From Sophora flavescens (taxonomy: Eukaryota; Streptophyta; Magnoliopsida; Fabales; Fabaceae), in the NCBI GenBank assembly GCA_030762895.1, contig CM061063.1, forward strand, positions 217,722,103 to 217,786,102: a stretch of DNA of 64,000 nt, written 5' to 3'. Position 1 is the first letter of the stretch. The number at the start of each line of letters is the position of its first letter. Shown piece by piece: positions 11,956-23,084 of this stretch. The notes beneath the pieces are model-generated. The model made no database searches. It was not told where the DNA came from and saw only the letters and a list, made by a program, of their open reading frames with translations. Both the position numbers and the translations under genes were made by a program.

Positions 11956-12305
11956 AGTTTGATCAACTCTTAGAAAGATGAAGGGATATCATGAGATTAA
12001 GTTTATAGAGCCGGAATATTGAAGAGCATGCATAATCTTTATAAAAGCTGATTGTACGGGTATGACACCCATTGATATGATACTTGTTGTTTTATCTATT
12101 AATATTTGGTAAATGTTAATATGTTGATGGGATGCATGTATCATGCATATGGTTATTGTAATCTATCCATATATTGGTATCTCACTATTGCATATCTTCT
12201 TGTTATTTCTCTTTGCTTTTTGGCATCGTTGTATATCTATGAGTTTAGATGGATCCGAACATCCGATTGGTACCGTAGGAATCGAAAACTGAGATCTTCG
12301 TTGAT

Positions 12306-12770
12306 GTGGGGAATGCGGGGGCGTGGCATATTCACCCCCGATCTACATCGGCTACCGATCATGGACCGATAACCACACTAGAGAAGAATGCCGAGGGCGA
12401 ACCATGTTGTAAAATTCAGACAGTTGAGATGAGGAGGATTGCTCTCCCACCACCTTGGTACTACTTGCACGTGCTACGGATGAATGGACATCTATGTGAG
12501 CACCCGCCTCCAGGGTTAGCATTACCTAGAGTCGAGTCGGCTTCACCGATTGAGGAGGACCCGGAGGAAGACCCCAAGGAGTACTTGGAGGATGAGCCAG
12601 TGTACCACGTCTTGGATCACGACGATGATCTTGATGAGGTGCCGGAGTACGTGCTTGATGACGATCCTGATTTTTATGATTCTGACTCTCCTGATGAGGG
12701 CAGAGACGTCATGGACCCATCACCTGGGGTCTCTTCTTATGGGAGTGTTCGTGGCGAGTCTTCCTTTTAG
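12306..12770 (+). other. LTR-resident acidic reading frame, 3' LTR copy (154 codons)
   Basis: Starts MGNAGAWHIHPRSTS, contains PPPWYYLHVLRMNGHL and a strongly acidic middle (DEPVYHVLDHDDDLDE, DDDPDFYDSDSPDE), and ends GSVRGESSF. There is no signal peptide or membrane segment. Compared with the 5' LTR, the three length differences (3, 12 and 60 nt) all keep the frame, which favours a coding history, although the acidic block is itself repetitive. No family recognised. Confidence 0.4.
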
Positions 12771-12993
12771 TCGTTAGTCGTGGCTAGCTTAGGGGAGTAT
12801 ATTTTGTGGTTAGTCTGTCTCGGTCCGACTGTATTTGGCTTCTTAGAGCCACCCTTTTGATGCGTGGTTCTGGACCCACCCCCTATTTTGCTTTACTTAG
12901 TTTACAGCTGTTAATAGTATGTTCAGTAACTCTGTTATTAATGGTCATCCTGATGAGGCCCTAGTTTCTGTACTAAACTCTGAATCCCACTGG

Positions 12994-12994
12994 G

Positions 12995-13077
<83 letters not shown>
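12994..13077. repeat. (AT)n(GT)n microsatellite in 3' LTR of A
   Basis: About ten AT units followed by about 32 GT units. At the same place the 5' LTR (about 3760-3780) has only TTATATATATTTATATG, so the GT tract expanded after the two LTRs separated. Confidence 0.95.
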
Positions 13078-13078
<1 letters not shown>

Positions 13079-13226
13079 TGTTTACATTTTATGTTCTAAG
13101 TGTTCATCACTTTTTTAGAATACTCACTTATTAAGAAAATATCATTTACCGGAAACAAATAGCAATTTAATTATTTTTATTTTCCTCAACGGGAAACAAA
13201 GTGACGCTCCAGTTTAGGGTGTTACA

Positions 13227-14280
13227 GGTAAAAAGCTTACTGATCATGAGATTCAAAATAAAGCTTATCTAGATTATGCACCTGACATGTATAATTAAGC
13301 AAGTTGACTATGGCCGAATCAACAAAGTGATGGCCCCAGCTTACGAAATGGCATTCCAACTATGTGTCACTAATGGATAAATTGCATGGCCAATTTCGGG
13401 TTTTGTTGGCACTACTATATTCAATTCTATCATGTCACATGCTGGTGATATAAAAGGATCCTTGCACTTCAAACAGTGGGATCTAGGTGGCTCCTTTAAC
13501 TGTGCTAATTACAACCTTGAGGATAAGGTTGTTGTTGACGGGTGGAGTAATGATACGCATTATTGGTCAGCACCAAAGTCCAACACTAAAAATGGGCCCA
13601 AAATCAACACAACTCCTCAGCCCAAAGTAGATGAAGTTGCCAGAATGAATAAAAGATTTTGCTTAGGATTCCCTTTGTCATGCTTTCTTCACAATTGTAG
13701 GATTTCCCAATTCAGTTATGCATTCCTTTGTTTTTGTTAGTTGGATGTATGGGCCACTGTACATGTGGCATAGGATCCGTGAGCCTAGGATATATTCTTG
13801 TTATAAATATGTGATGGATGTAATGGAAGAGATAGAGAAGAATTAATCCAAATTTTCCTCGTTTCCTTTCTATTTCTCCCTTAATCTTCTAGAGCTCTTC
13901 CTTGCTCAAAAAGGAGTCGTATCAGATTGTTATGCTTAGACTTCAAGGGTGTCCCTAGCTCCGCAATGTTGTTGTTGTGACACCGAGGATGGCTTGTGAC
14001 AACTTGTGGACATGTTTGTTACTTGTTGGGACACTTCTAGTGGTTTGTAAATTGTGTTGGTGGAGGCTTGCGACCATGGTTGAGGAATAAATGTGGAAGA
14101 CGTGAAAGGGTGCTTTTTATGGTAGTGATAGATTCAGACTAACACGTTTAACATAACTGAATAATCTATTTGCATGTTATTTAGATTTAATAACTAAATT
14201 ACGCCTCAACCTAACTAAACACAAAAGGTGTTTATGAACTTTTCCCTAAGTCTTTACTTTTCCTTTTCGAAATAGAAACA
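13227..14280. other. Unassigned flank, possible Ty1/copia fragment
   Basis: No intact gene. An open frame of 102 codons at 13432-13740 (starts MSHAGDIKGSLHFKQW) resembles nothing I know. After it, 13790-13900 has TATAAATATGTG and a TTCCTCGTTTCC pyrimidine run, which looks like the end of a copia-type LTR, but I cannot find its partner or a primer site. Treat as intergenic. Confidence 0.3.
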
Positions 14281-17200
14281 TTCTGAATAGCGACCGGGTT
14301 GGGTTGGATGGATTTTTTTTTGTGGGGGGGGACACTCAACCTAATAAAAATGGTTTTATTTGGGTTGGTTCGGGTTAGGCAATTTCAAGGTGTTAGAGTC
14401 GAACCAAACCAACTCGAACGCCAACAAGTTGGTTTGGGCACGTCATCGACTTGTCCATCGGTTTGTGTGTGTAAAATTTAGCTTTAACATGTGTGATTAT
14501 TATAAAGAAGCTCCAACTAATTGATAAAAAAAAAAAAGAAATTCCATATTTTAAAAAAATAACTCATACAGTGAAAATTACAAATTTTTAGTATAAATTT
14601 AGTAAATATCATACTTGAGTTGACGTCTAAATATCATAAACCTTGATATTAAGGTTAATCCATAACAACCAACAAGGCCCGATATAGTTAGTAAATAGTT
14701 AGGTGCCTTAAGCATGTCCCTAACCATGTGTATGGAAAAGACTTTATTGGAAGAAGTCATACCCAATTTAGCATATATGTGCCTTGAAAGAGATTAGTCT
14801 TCAACTGTTAGTTGGGGACATCCTTGGTGCACAAAAAAAAGGTTAATGCATAACATAGTAATAGTATATAATAACCATAAGAATTCATATTAGTCCTAAC
14901 TCCAAATGAAGACATAAATATACTATTGGAATAGGTGGCTTCGACTCAATAGGGGGTGAATTGAGTTTATGAATTTTTCTATATTCATTTATAGAAAAAA
15001 ATTCTCCATTAAAAATTAATGAGCACACCGTGAAAAGAATCAAAGCGCTAAAGAAGAAGAAGAAGAATAAATCACAAAATAAATATATAGAGAAGAAAAG
15101 CTTGCAAACCAGATTTATCCCGGTTTGGCCACCTACCATTGGTGACCTACTTCTAATTCAAAGAATATGTTTTCAGGATTTATCCACTAATACCAAGCTT
15201 GAAGGTGCTTGAATACCATTATACCACAGAGCACTCTAACCATGCCTTTTGAGTTACCTCACCCACGTGTAAGAGTCTCAACGACCTTTAGCACTCTTCT
15301 TAGCTCCTCCAGGATGCCTCACCTGCGCTTTTGAGCCTAAAGCCGCACACCAAACGAATGCCTCATCCTTTTACTACAGAAGGATGCCTCACCTTCTAAC
15401 TGGAGAGATACATCACCCTCGACCTAGGGATACCACACCCTATTTCTGAGTTGATACAAAGAGTAGAAGAAATGAAAGCACTCTAGGCAAGGCAAATGAT
15501 ACGTGTTAAAGCCTATGAGAATGTAAGAGTAAGAACAAGAATTTTTGGATCAAATGATTTTAGAAGCACTATGATGTATTTCTCAAAATGCTTTTGTTTC
15601 CTTTCAAAAGACCAGATCTCTTCTTCTTTTTTTATTTAAAAAAAAAACAGACAATTAGCACGTTTTGCAAAACTAAGCAAGATAAGAGCTGATTTTGTGA
15701 AAGTATCTGTTGCTGCCATTTTCCTTGATGAAATCAATTGCACAAGAACAATCAATAGATTGATTCCTTTAAAAATGCATTCTTGAATCAGTGCAATCGA
15801 TTGAGCATGGAGAGTCAATAGATTAAATGCTTTAAAAATGAGTCCTACGAGGTTCGACAATCGATTGAATTGCTAAGTAAATGGATTGCAAATTTGTCAA
15901 TAGATTGAACAATGGATCAATCAATTGAATACCATAAAAAGGAATCCTTTGAATTTCCAATCGAATATACAAGGAGACACAATCAATTGAATGTAGAGAA
16001 AGTGTGCTCTTTGAAGTTGTGCAATCAAATGAGCTTGATTGCAATTGATTGAGCAATAAGTAACCGATTGAAGATTTCTTGAAATCAGTTGTAGTGAATT
16101 TTGTGTCAAATGAATAACATATAAAATTAATTGCAAGAGAGATTTAGATCAATTGATAAAAAAATGTGAAATCATTTTTTTTACATAATGTGAAACCGAT
16201 TTAATCTATCAAAATTGTTCTTTGCCAAAAAAATTAAATAAGCAATTGAATTGATTTGATTTTGCAAAACAAATTCATTTAGAAAATATCTTAAAGATTA
16301 TTTTCTTTTATAAGTTTGAAAAACTTGATTATCTAAAATTGGTTTTGCTTATCATTATTAATCCTTTGAGCCAAAAAAAAAAAAAACGTTCTGTTACATA
16401 GAATATCTCATACCTTAAGACTTTTAGTCACTTGGACACATGGTCCTAATGCTTGAATTCTTGATAAGTTGACAACTCCTTTGAATTTATGCTAGGATTG
16501 GATGCATGCTACATAGATAAACAAAATGCCCTAAATCATATGAAAAAAGGTGATGGGATAGAATGCGCTAAATTGTATGCAAATTATGCAAAACTTCAAA
16601 ATGCACCAGTTTTTTTTATATGAAAAATTTAGATTATAGGAAGGACAGAGTTCGAGAAGACCACCAACATCGGCAAAGATTTATAGTTGAATTTATATAT
16701 CGTCTACCAAAAGGAAAAACACGAGAATTGAACCCAAGTCATACCTAGTATGAGCGGAAGACTTAAACAAATGTTACAATCCATGTTAGGTACAAAAATG
16801 CACAACTTTGATGGATTTAAAAATCAACAAAAATTAATCAGTCGATTAACCCGAAATCGAAATGATAAAGGTCAAGTTTAATAAGGTGAATAATTTATCT
16901 GATTTGGTTTTGAGTAAAGGCTCATTTTAGTTCCTTATAATTTTTGAGGTACCATTTTTCTTCCACGAGGAAAAAAAACTCACCAAATAGTCATCGAAAA
17001 TGACAAAAGAGGGACATTTTAGTCCCTCCGTTTGTCTCCGTCCTGAACACACCATTAGAGTGTTGATGTGTATTGTTATGTGTCCAGGTGTCCATAGTCC
17101 AGAATAAACTATGAAAACAATTATGCATTGACCCAATAAAGTTCCTAATTAATTTTTTTAAGGAACCCAATTTATTTAAGTAACCCAATTTAGTATCTAT

Positions 17201-17310
17201 AGTATATGATAATTGATATCGTGGGACAAATTAGTCCCTACATGCTACATGCAACAAAAATTAGAATGGGCTTTTACTCTTTTTCTTTGGCTTTCCTGAT
17301 TAAATAAGCT
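14281..17310. other. Intergenic, degenerate; nothing coding seen
   Basis: AT-rich sequence without supported genes. The phrase AATAGGGGGTGAATTGAG near 14950 and the recurring CAATCGATTGA motifs at 15730-16090 are reminiscent of decayed copia-type elements. 16915-17280 (CTCATTTTAGTTCCTT ... GGACAAATTAGTCCCTA) looks like a weak MITE-like remnant. None can be defined with ends. Confidence 0.4.
15728..16080. repeat. Cluster of CAATCGATTGA-like motifs
   Basis: About eleven copies or near copies of CAAT(C/A)(G/A)ATTGA occur within 350 bp at irregular spacing of about 20-50 bp (for example 15788, 15858, 15899, 15919, 15981, 16041). The motif is self-complementary. Confidence 0.7.
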
Positions 17311-19060
17311 ATGTTCCACCGTTACTGCTTCTACTACTCTCGAGCTATGCTAATCCACCTCTCAGGTGGAGCACCTTTCATTCATGGCATTTTCGTCCAA
17401 TTTCTCCTGCGTTTCGCAAACCTAGAAAAACCTACCCATTCCCTTCCCTCCTCCTCCCCAAATCTCCCCCCCCTCTCCCCCTCCCCACTCCCACCCGCTT
17501 CAACCTCTCCACCCAACCAAACAACTCCATATTATTCCGCCAACAATCTCGACGAACGCCTCATCCTCCACCAAATCTCACACCTCTTTCCCCACTCCAA
17601 CACCCAAACCAGACTCACCCATTTCCAACCACACGGAATCAAAACCCGTCGACGCACTTCTACCCCAGAAGAAAAACTATGCAGAATCTTCCTTCAAAAA
17701 CTAAAGGGCAAATACGTAATTGAACAAGCCCTCGTCCAGCGTTGCAGAATCGCATCCGTTGAAATTCTAGTCAAGGTAGTTAACTCGGGTAACATGAGTG
17801 GCCAATCCATGGTTACATTTTTCAATTGGGGACTCAAACAACCACTTGTACCTAAAAATTACTTACTGTATCATTGTTAAGGCATTAGGGAGAAGGAAAT
17901 TCTTCAATTTCATGATGGAAGTTTTGTGTGAAATGAGGGTAGAAAGGGTGGTTCAAGCTGATTTATTAATGCTATTATCTATTGTTATTGATAGTTTTGT
18001 TAGGGCTGGTCATGTGTCTAAGGCAATTCATGTGTTTAATAACTTGGATGATTATTTTCTTGGGATGAATCGCGATACCGAGGCTTTGAATGTGGTTTTG
18101 TCATGCCTATGTAAGAGGTCTCATGTAGGCACCGCGAGTTCTGTTATGTGATCGATGAGAGGGAAGGTGGCGTTCGATGTTAATACGTCTAATGTTGTTG
18201 ATGCTGGTTGGTCTAAGGTTGGTAGGGTGAGTGAGGTTGAGAGGATTGTGAAGGAAATGGAGGATGATGGGTTTTGTCCCGATTGCACGACGTTTAGTTT
18301 CTTTATCGAAGGTTTGGGGAGAGCAGGTAGGGTTGATGATGCTATTGAGGTTTTTTGTACTATGAAGGAGGAGGAGAATTTCCAGCTGGACACTGCTTGT
18401 TACAATGCAATGATTTTCAATTTCGTGTCGGTTGTAGATTTCGATGGGTGCATGAAGTATTATAATGGGATGTTGAGTGATAACTGTGAACCTAATGTTG
18501 ATACATATACTAGAATCATTACTGCTTTTCTCAGAGTGCGGAAAGTGGCAGATGCACTAGAGATGTTCGATGAGATGTTAGGGCAAGGAATTGTGCCTTC
18601 TACGGGTACTATAACGTCCATCGTCAAACGACTATGTAGCTATGGTCCACCATATGCTTCTTTGATGATTTACAAGAAGGCACGTAAATTAGGGTGTACG
18701 ATATCAATGGATGCTTATAAGATAATGCTTACGCGTCTTTCCAAGTTTGGAAAATGTGGAACAATGTTAAGTATATGGCAGGAGATGTAGGATTGTGGAT
18801 ATAGTTCAGTTGTTGAAGTTTATGAGTTCATCATCAGTGGTCTTTGCAATTTAGGACAGCTTGAGAATGCCGTTCTTGTTATGGAGGAGTCTTTGCGCAA
18901 AGGGTTCTGCCCCAGCAGGCTTGTATATAGTAAACTAAGTAACAAACTGCTTGCTTCAAATAAAATAGAGAGGGATTACAGATTGTTTTTGAAGATTAAA
19001 CATGCCCGTTCCCTTGAAAATGTAAGAAAATATTGGCGTGCTAATGGTTGGCACTTCTGA
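17311..19060 (+). pseudogene. PPR protein pseudogene, similar to Arabidopsis At5g43820
   Basis: The ATG at 17311 opens an N-terminus rich in Phe, Ser, Pro and Thr (an organelle-targeting type), followed by helical repeats of about 35 residues. From memory of the family, the order and wording match the mitochondrial P-type PPR protein At5g43820: ALGRRKFFNFMMEVL, LCKRSHVGTASSV, DGFCPDCTTFSFFIEGLGRA, SDNCEPNVDTYT, KRLCSYGPPYASLMIY, ENAVLVMEESLRKGFCPSR, and the exact-style end FWRSNGWHF (here YWRANGWHF, stop 19058-19060). Breaks: a 1-nt frameshift near 17868, a stop at 18149-18151 and a stop at 18788-18790. PPR genes bind organelle RNA and are usually intronless, as here. Frame is otherwise well kept, so decay looks recent, unless the breaks are sequencing errors. 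Confidence 0.9.
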
Positions 19061-19477
19061 ACGGGCATGCTAATCGGCGATTGCGATGTAGAGCCTCGGG
19101 TGCTTTTCTCATAGCTGGTTTGGTGGTCTTTAGCTACTCCTTGAAGACATGACTGGTCTAGTATGTCCTTTCTTTTACTCTTTTGACAATACCGTAACTG
19201 ATTTATAATGTTCATTCGCTAGATTTGTGCATAACATGATTGTATTCCTCTATATTGTCACACAATTTGTGTTTCCATGAATTTTAGTTTTAAAGCTTGT
19301 CTTGTGAATAAAAAATTGTTATTGTATAGTTTATGCAGTACTTCCTCTCTTTTTATTGTATCCCATGAAATTAATAATTTTCTTCTATTTGCAGTGTGGG
19401 ACTGTTTATTAGAAAGTGGAAGGAACACAAGCTTATTGTAAAGGACCCTCGCTTCTCAAAGGTCATATAATTACTCT
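19061..19477. other. 3' flank of the PPR pseudogene
   Basis: AT-rich, with several T-rich runs. No gene or repeat seen. Ends at the left TSD of the first Mutator-like element. Confidence 0.5.
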
Positions 19478-19486
19478 AATAAAATT

Positions 19487-20266
19487 GGCTAAATTAGTGT
19501 TTTGGTCCCTTATCTTTATTTTAGGTTTCATTTTGGTCCCTTATCTTTTTTTGTTTCGTTTTGGTCCCCTATCTTTACACCGTTAGCCTATTTTGGTCCC
19601 TTCCGTCAGTTTTGCACTGACGGCATTAGGTATCAGCCGCCAGTCGCCGGAAACCACTGCCGCCTTTAAACCGGGTTTAGAGAGAGAAACCCCATTTTCT
19701 CTCCCTTTCTCCTTCCTTCTTCTGAATCATACACAGTACACACATTATTGGAAAAATCTCCACCTCCCTCACTGTGCTCGTCGCCTTTCTCAGCCGTACG
19801 GTCTCCGCCAACTTGGACCCGCCGCGAGCTCGTGCCGCTGCACAGAACCCCGACTTGCGCGACCTCCGACTCGGGTAGCACACACCCTAGTCGCCCCATC
19901 TTCAGCCGCATCACTGCCGTCCCCCGTCTCTGCCATTGTCACTGTCAAATACCAGGAAGAAGAGAGAGAATGGGAGAGGAAGAGAAGGAAGAAGAGAAGG
20001 AAAGAGGAATGGAAGAAGAGAAGGAATGAGAGAGAAAGAGAAATGGTAAAACCCAGATTCCGGTGAGTCTACAGTGGTTTCTGGCGAGTCTATGACGGTT
20101 TCCGGCGAGTGGCAACGGAAACCTAACGGCATTAGTTCAAAATTGACGGAAGGGACAAAAATAGGTCAATGGTTGAAAGAGAAGGGACCAAAACGGAACC
20201 AAAAAAAGGTAAGGGACCAAAATGAAACCTAAAATAAAGATAAGGGACCAAAACACTAATTTAGCC
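19487..20266. mobile_element. Non-autonomous Mutator-like element 1 (780 bp), GC-rich interior
   Basis: Terminal inverted repeats start GGCTAAATTAGTGTTTTGG. They match perfectly for about 59 nt and imperfectly to about 85 nt. The flanks AATAAAATT at 19478-19486 and 20267-20275 are a perfect 9-bp TSD, the hallmark of Mutator-like elements. The interior (about 19620-20120) is GC-rich and unlike the surroundings, with runs such as CCGCCGCGAGCTCG and a purine-rich GAAGAGAGAGAA tract. This resembles a gene 5' end picked up by the element (Pack-MULE pattern). No transposase. Open frames in it are short and overlapping on both strands and I do not call any gene. Confidence 0.88.
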
Positions 20267-20275
20267 AATAAAATT

Positions 20276-20966
20276 ACTTCTTCGACTGTTTTTTAAAGCT
20301 AAACTACCAGTTTGTGAAGTCACACCTATGTTAACTACTTAAATGTATCATTTTTATGCCTTTCATCAGTTATAAGAAGAATGGAGAAATTAGAATGAGA
20401 TTCTTTTGTGGATTAGTAAGGAGACTTCAAAATTCACTTGTTCTGGTTGGAAGGTATTATTGGGCTAGAGGAAGAAGTTTTTGTATTATCATATTATGTG
20501 AATAAAGTCATACTATTTTCGTCATAATGTATAGTATTAATTAGTTTGGGGAAAAATAACCGTATTCTGATACTGTTGTCCGTTACATCAAAACAAAAGT
20601 GTGATTCTGTATGCATAGGTGAAAATTGAAAATAAAATATTTTCAAGAGTGAAATTAGGAATACACTAGCATAGCTTCTCTAAACATATAGTTATGTAAA
20701 GCACATCAAACTCTGGTATTGTGGATGTTGATTTGCCATTATAGCTGATCCTTTGTGAAAATTTTAGTTTATTAGTATATCTTTTGGAAATAGTTTTTTT
20801 TGTTTTTATTGGCTTTATTTTCTAAAGTGTGTCATTAGTTCTTGGCTTCTATAAGATCCTTATAAATTTTCTTAAATCTTATCATATCTACATCCATAGA
20901 ATAGGTAGCTCCACACAACACCAGCCGAGAGATTTATGCCACTAGGTGTGGTACTTACTACTACCA
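20276..20966. other. Unassigned AT-rich sequence
   Basis: Between the two Mutator-like elements. No reading frame, repeat or RNA gene that I can support. Confidence 0.5.
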
Positions 20967-20975
20967 CATACTTTA

Positions 20976-23075
20976 GGCTTTTTGACCAAAATGGGTTCCT
21001 TTTAGAAACTATTTACCAGTTTAGGGTTGTTCTGAAACTATTTACCAATGGGGAGTCCTTTTGGACATGTGGCATATTTTATTTTTTTCACTCTGACGGG
21101 TCAAAGGCGCCAGTCAGACTGGGGCCTACCAGTATTAAAAAAAACAAAAGACAATTGATAGCAATAATAAGAGGCATAAAAAAATAATAGCAATAACAAT
21201 TCACACCAATAAATATTCATCAATTATTATAGTAGTAAAAAAAAAATTTACCGTGTAATAGTATTAATGTCATTGTTACTCCCTATACTTATAGTATATT
21301 TTCTTTTGTAGCAGTGTTCCTTCTAAATTGCAGGTAACTTTTTTTTAATTCTTACAAGGTAAAATTTTTTTTACTACTGTAATAATTGATTAATATTTAT
21401 TGGTGTAAATTGTTATTGTTATTATTTTTTTATGCCTCTTGTGATATTATTTGCTACTTGTTATTAGGGCATTTTTTTATTGCCTCTTGTTATTTTAAAT
21501 AGATACTTTATCATTAATGTCATCGTTACTCCCTACACTTATAGTATAATTTTTTTTGTAATAGTGTTCATTCTGAATTGCAGGCAAGTTTCTTTTAATT
21601 CTTACAAGGTAAAATTTTTTTTTACTACTGTAATAATTGATTAATATTTATTGGTGTAAATTGTTATTGCTAATATTTTTTTATGCCTCTTGTGATATTA
21701 TTTGCTACTTGTTATTAAGGGATTTTTTTATTGCCTCTTGTTGTTTTAAATAGATACTTTATCATTAATGTCAACGTTACTCCATATAGTTATAGTATAA
21801 TTTTTTTTTGTAGCAGTGTTCCTTCTGAATTGCAGGTAACTTTCTTTTAATTCTTACAAGGTAATTTTTTTTTACTACTGTAATAATTGATGAATATTTA
21901 TTGGTGTAAATTGTTATTGCTATTATTTTTTTATGACTCTTGTGATATTATTTGCTACTTGTTATTAAGGGATTTTTTTTATTTCCTCTTGTTGTTTTAA
22001 ATAGATATTTTATCATGTCATCGTTACTCCCTATACTTATAGTATAATTTTTTTTTATGAGATGTTTCTTCTAAATTGTAGGTAACTTTCTTTTAATTCT
22101 TACAAGGTAAATTTTTTTACTACTGTAATAATTGATTAATATTTATTGGTGTAAATTTTTATTGCTATTATTTTTTTATGCCTCTTGTGATATTATTTTC
22201 TACTTGTCATTGTTATTTGCTACTTGCTCCTGATAAATAGTTTCTAAAAGAAACCCATTTTGGTCAAAAAGCCATTTAAAACAACAAGAGGAAATAAAAA
22301 AATCCCCTAATAACAAGTAGCAAATAATATCACAAGAGTCATAAAAAAATAATAGCAATAACAATTTACACCAATAAATATTCATCAATTATTACAGTAG
22401 TAAAAAAACCTTATAAGAATTAAAAGAAAGTTACATGTAATTTAGAAGGAACACTGCTACAAAAAAAATTATACTATAAGTATATATAGGGAGTAACGAT
22501 GACATTAATGATAAAGTATCTATTTAAAACAACAAGAATCAATAAAAAAAATCCCCTAATAACAAGTAGCAAATAATATCACAAGAGGCATAAAAAAATA
22601 ATAGCAATAACAATTTACAACAATAAATATTAATCAATTATTACAGTAGTAAAAAAATTTACCTTGTAAGAATTAAAATAAAGTTACCTGCAATTTAGAA
22701 GGAACGCTGCTACAAAAAAATCATACTATAAGTATAGGGAGTAACGATGACATTAATGCTATTACAAGGTAAAAAAAATTTTACTACTGTAATAATTGAC
22801 AAATATTTATTGGTGTAAATTGTTATTGCTATTATTTTTTATGCCTCTTATTATTTCTATCAATTGTCTGTTTTTTTTAATACTGGTAGACGCCAGTCTG
22901 ACTGGCGCCTTTGACTCTAGAAGGCGCCAGTATGACTGATGCCTTTGACCCGTCAGAGTGAAAAAAAAATAAAATATGCCACGTGTCCAAAAGGACCCCC
23001 CATTGGTAAATAGTTTCAGAACAACCCTAAATTAGTAAATAGTTTCTAAAAGGAACCCACTTTGGTCAAAAAGCC
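20976..23075. mobile_element. Non-autonomous Mutator-like element 2 (2.1 kb), fold-back structure
   Basis: Ends GGCTTTTTGACCAAAATGGG and, reversed, CCCACTTTGGTCAAAAAGCC. The flanks CATACTTTA at 20967-20975 and 23076-23084 are a perfect 9-bp TSD. The inverted terminal region runs for about 300 bp on each side and includes GGCGCCAGTC/GACTGGCGCC palindromes. Between them lie about four direct copies of a ~240-bp AT-rich unit (about 21290-22220), followed by inverted copies of the same unit (22270-22760). An extra internal copy of the terminal sequence (AGTTTCTAAAAGAAACCC to AAAAAGCC) sits at 22226-22272. No transposase. Confidence 0.88.
21290..22760. repeat. Direct and inverted ~240-bp arrays inside Mutator-like element 2
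   Basis: Recognisable marks are TTACTCCCTATACTTATAG, TTCTTACAAGGTAAA, TATTTATTGGTGTAAATTG and TGCCTCTTGTGATATTATTT. These recur in the same order four times up to about 22220 and then as reverse complements. Confidence 0.88.
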
Positions 23076-23084
23076 CATACTTTA

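Larger units (their letters stand above)
242..13226 (+). mobile_element. Element A: Ty3/gypsy chromovirus (Tekay/Del-like), decayed, coding type
   Basis: Order seen: truncated 5' LTR (242-3933), primer-binding site (3939), gag with zinc knuckle, protease, RT, RNase H, integrase, chromodomain, hairpin plus polypurine tract, and 3' LTR (8616-13226) with TGTAAC...GTTACA ends. Protease-RT-RNaseH-integrase is the Ty3/gypsy order, and the C-terminal LRGKKIPLVKVIW...TWD...YPELF block is the chromodomain-like tail of the Tekay/Del lineage. Gag and pol appear to have been one reading frame, now broken by several frameshifts and stops. The two LTRs differ by many substitutions and by repeat copy number, so the insertion is not young. 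No TSD can be checked because the 5' LTR is truncated. Confidence 0.93.
8616..13226 (+). repeat. 3' LTR of element A
   Basis: About 4.6 kb, from TGTAACGCTCC to GGGTGTTACA. It holds a TATA box (9213), pyrimidine-rich sequence after it, four copies of the 144-bp unit (9721-10290), a ~40-bp array (about 11755-11955), the acidic reading frame (12306-12770) and an (AT)n(GT)n microsatellite. The downstream flank starts GGTAAAAAGC. Confidence 0.92.

Noticed and set aside
12919..13134. Open frame with a Cys-Val run
   Set aside because: Translation of the (GT)n microsatellite, not a gene.
13432..13740. 102-codon frame starting MSHAGDIKG as a host gene
   Set aside because: No recognisable domain, no introns or promoter context, and it lies in degenerate repeat-like DNA. 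Reported only as unassigned.
19593..20132. Open frames on both strands in the GC-rich interior of Mutator-like element 1
   Set aside because: Short, overlapping in five frames and explained by high G+C. Recorded as possible gene capture, not as genes.
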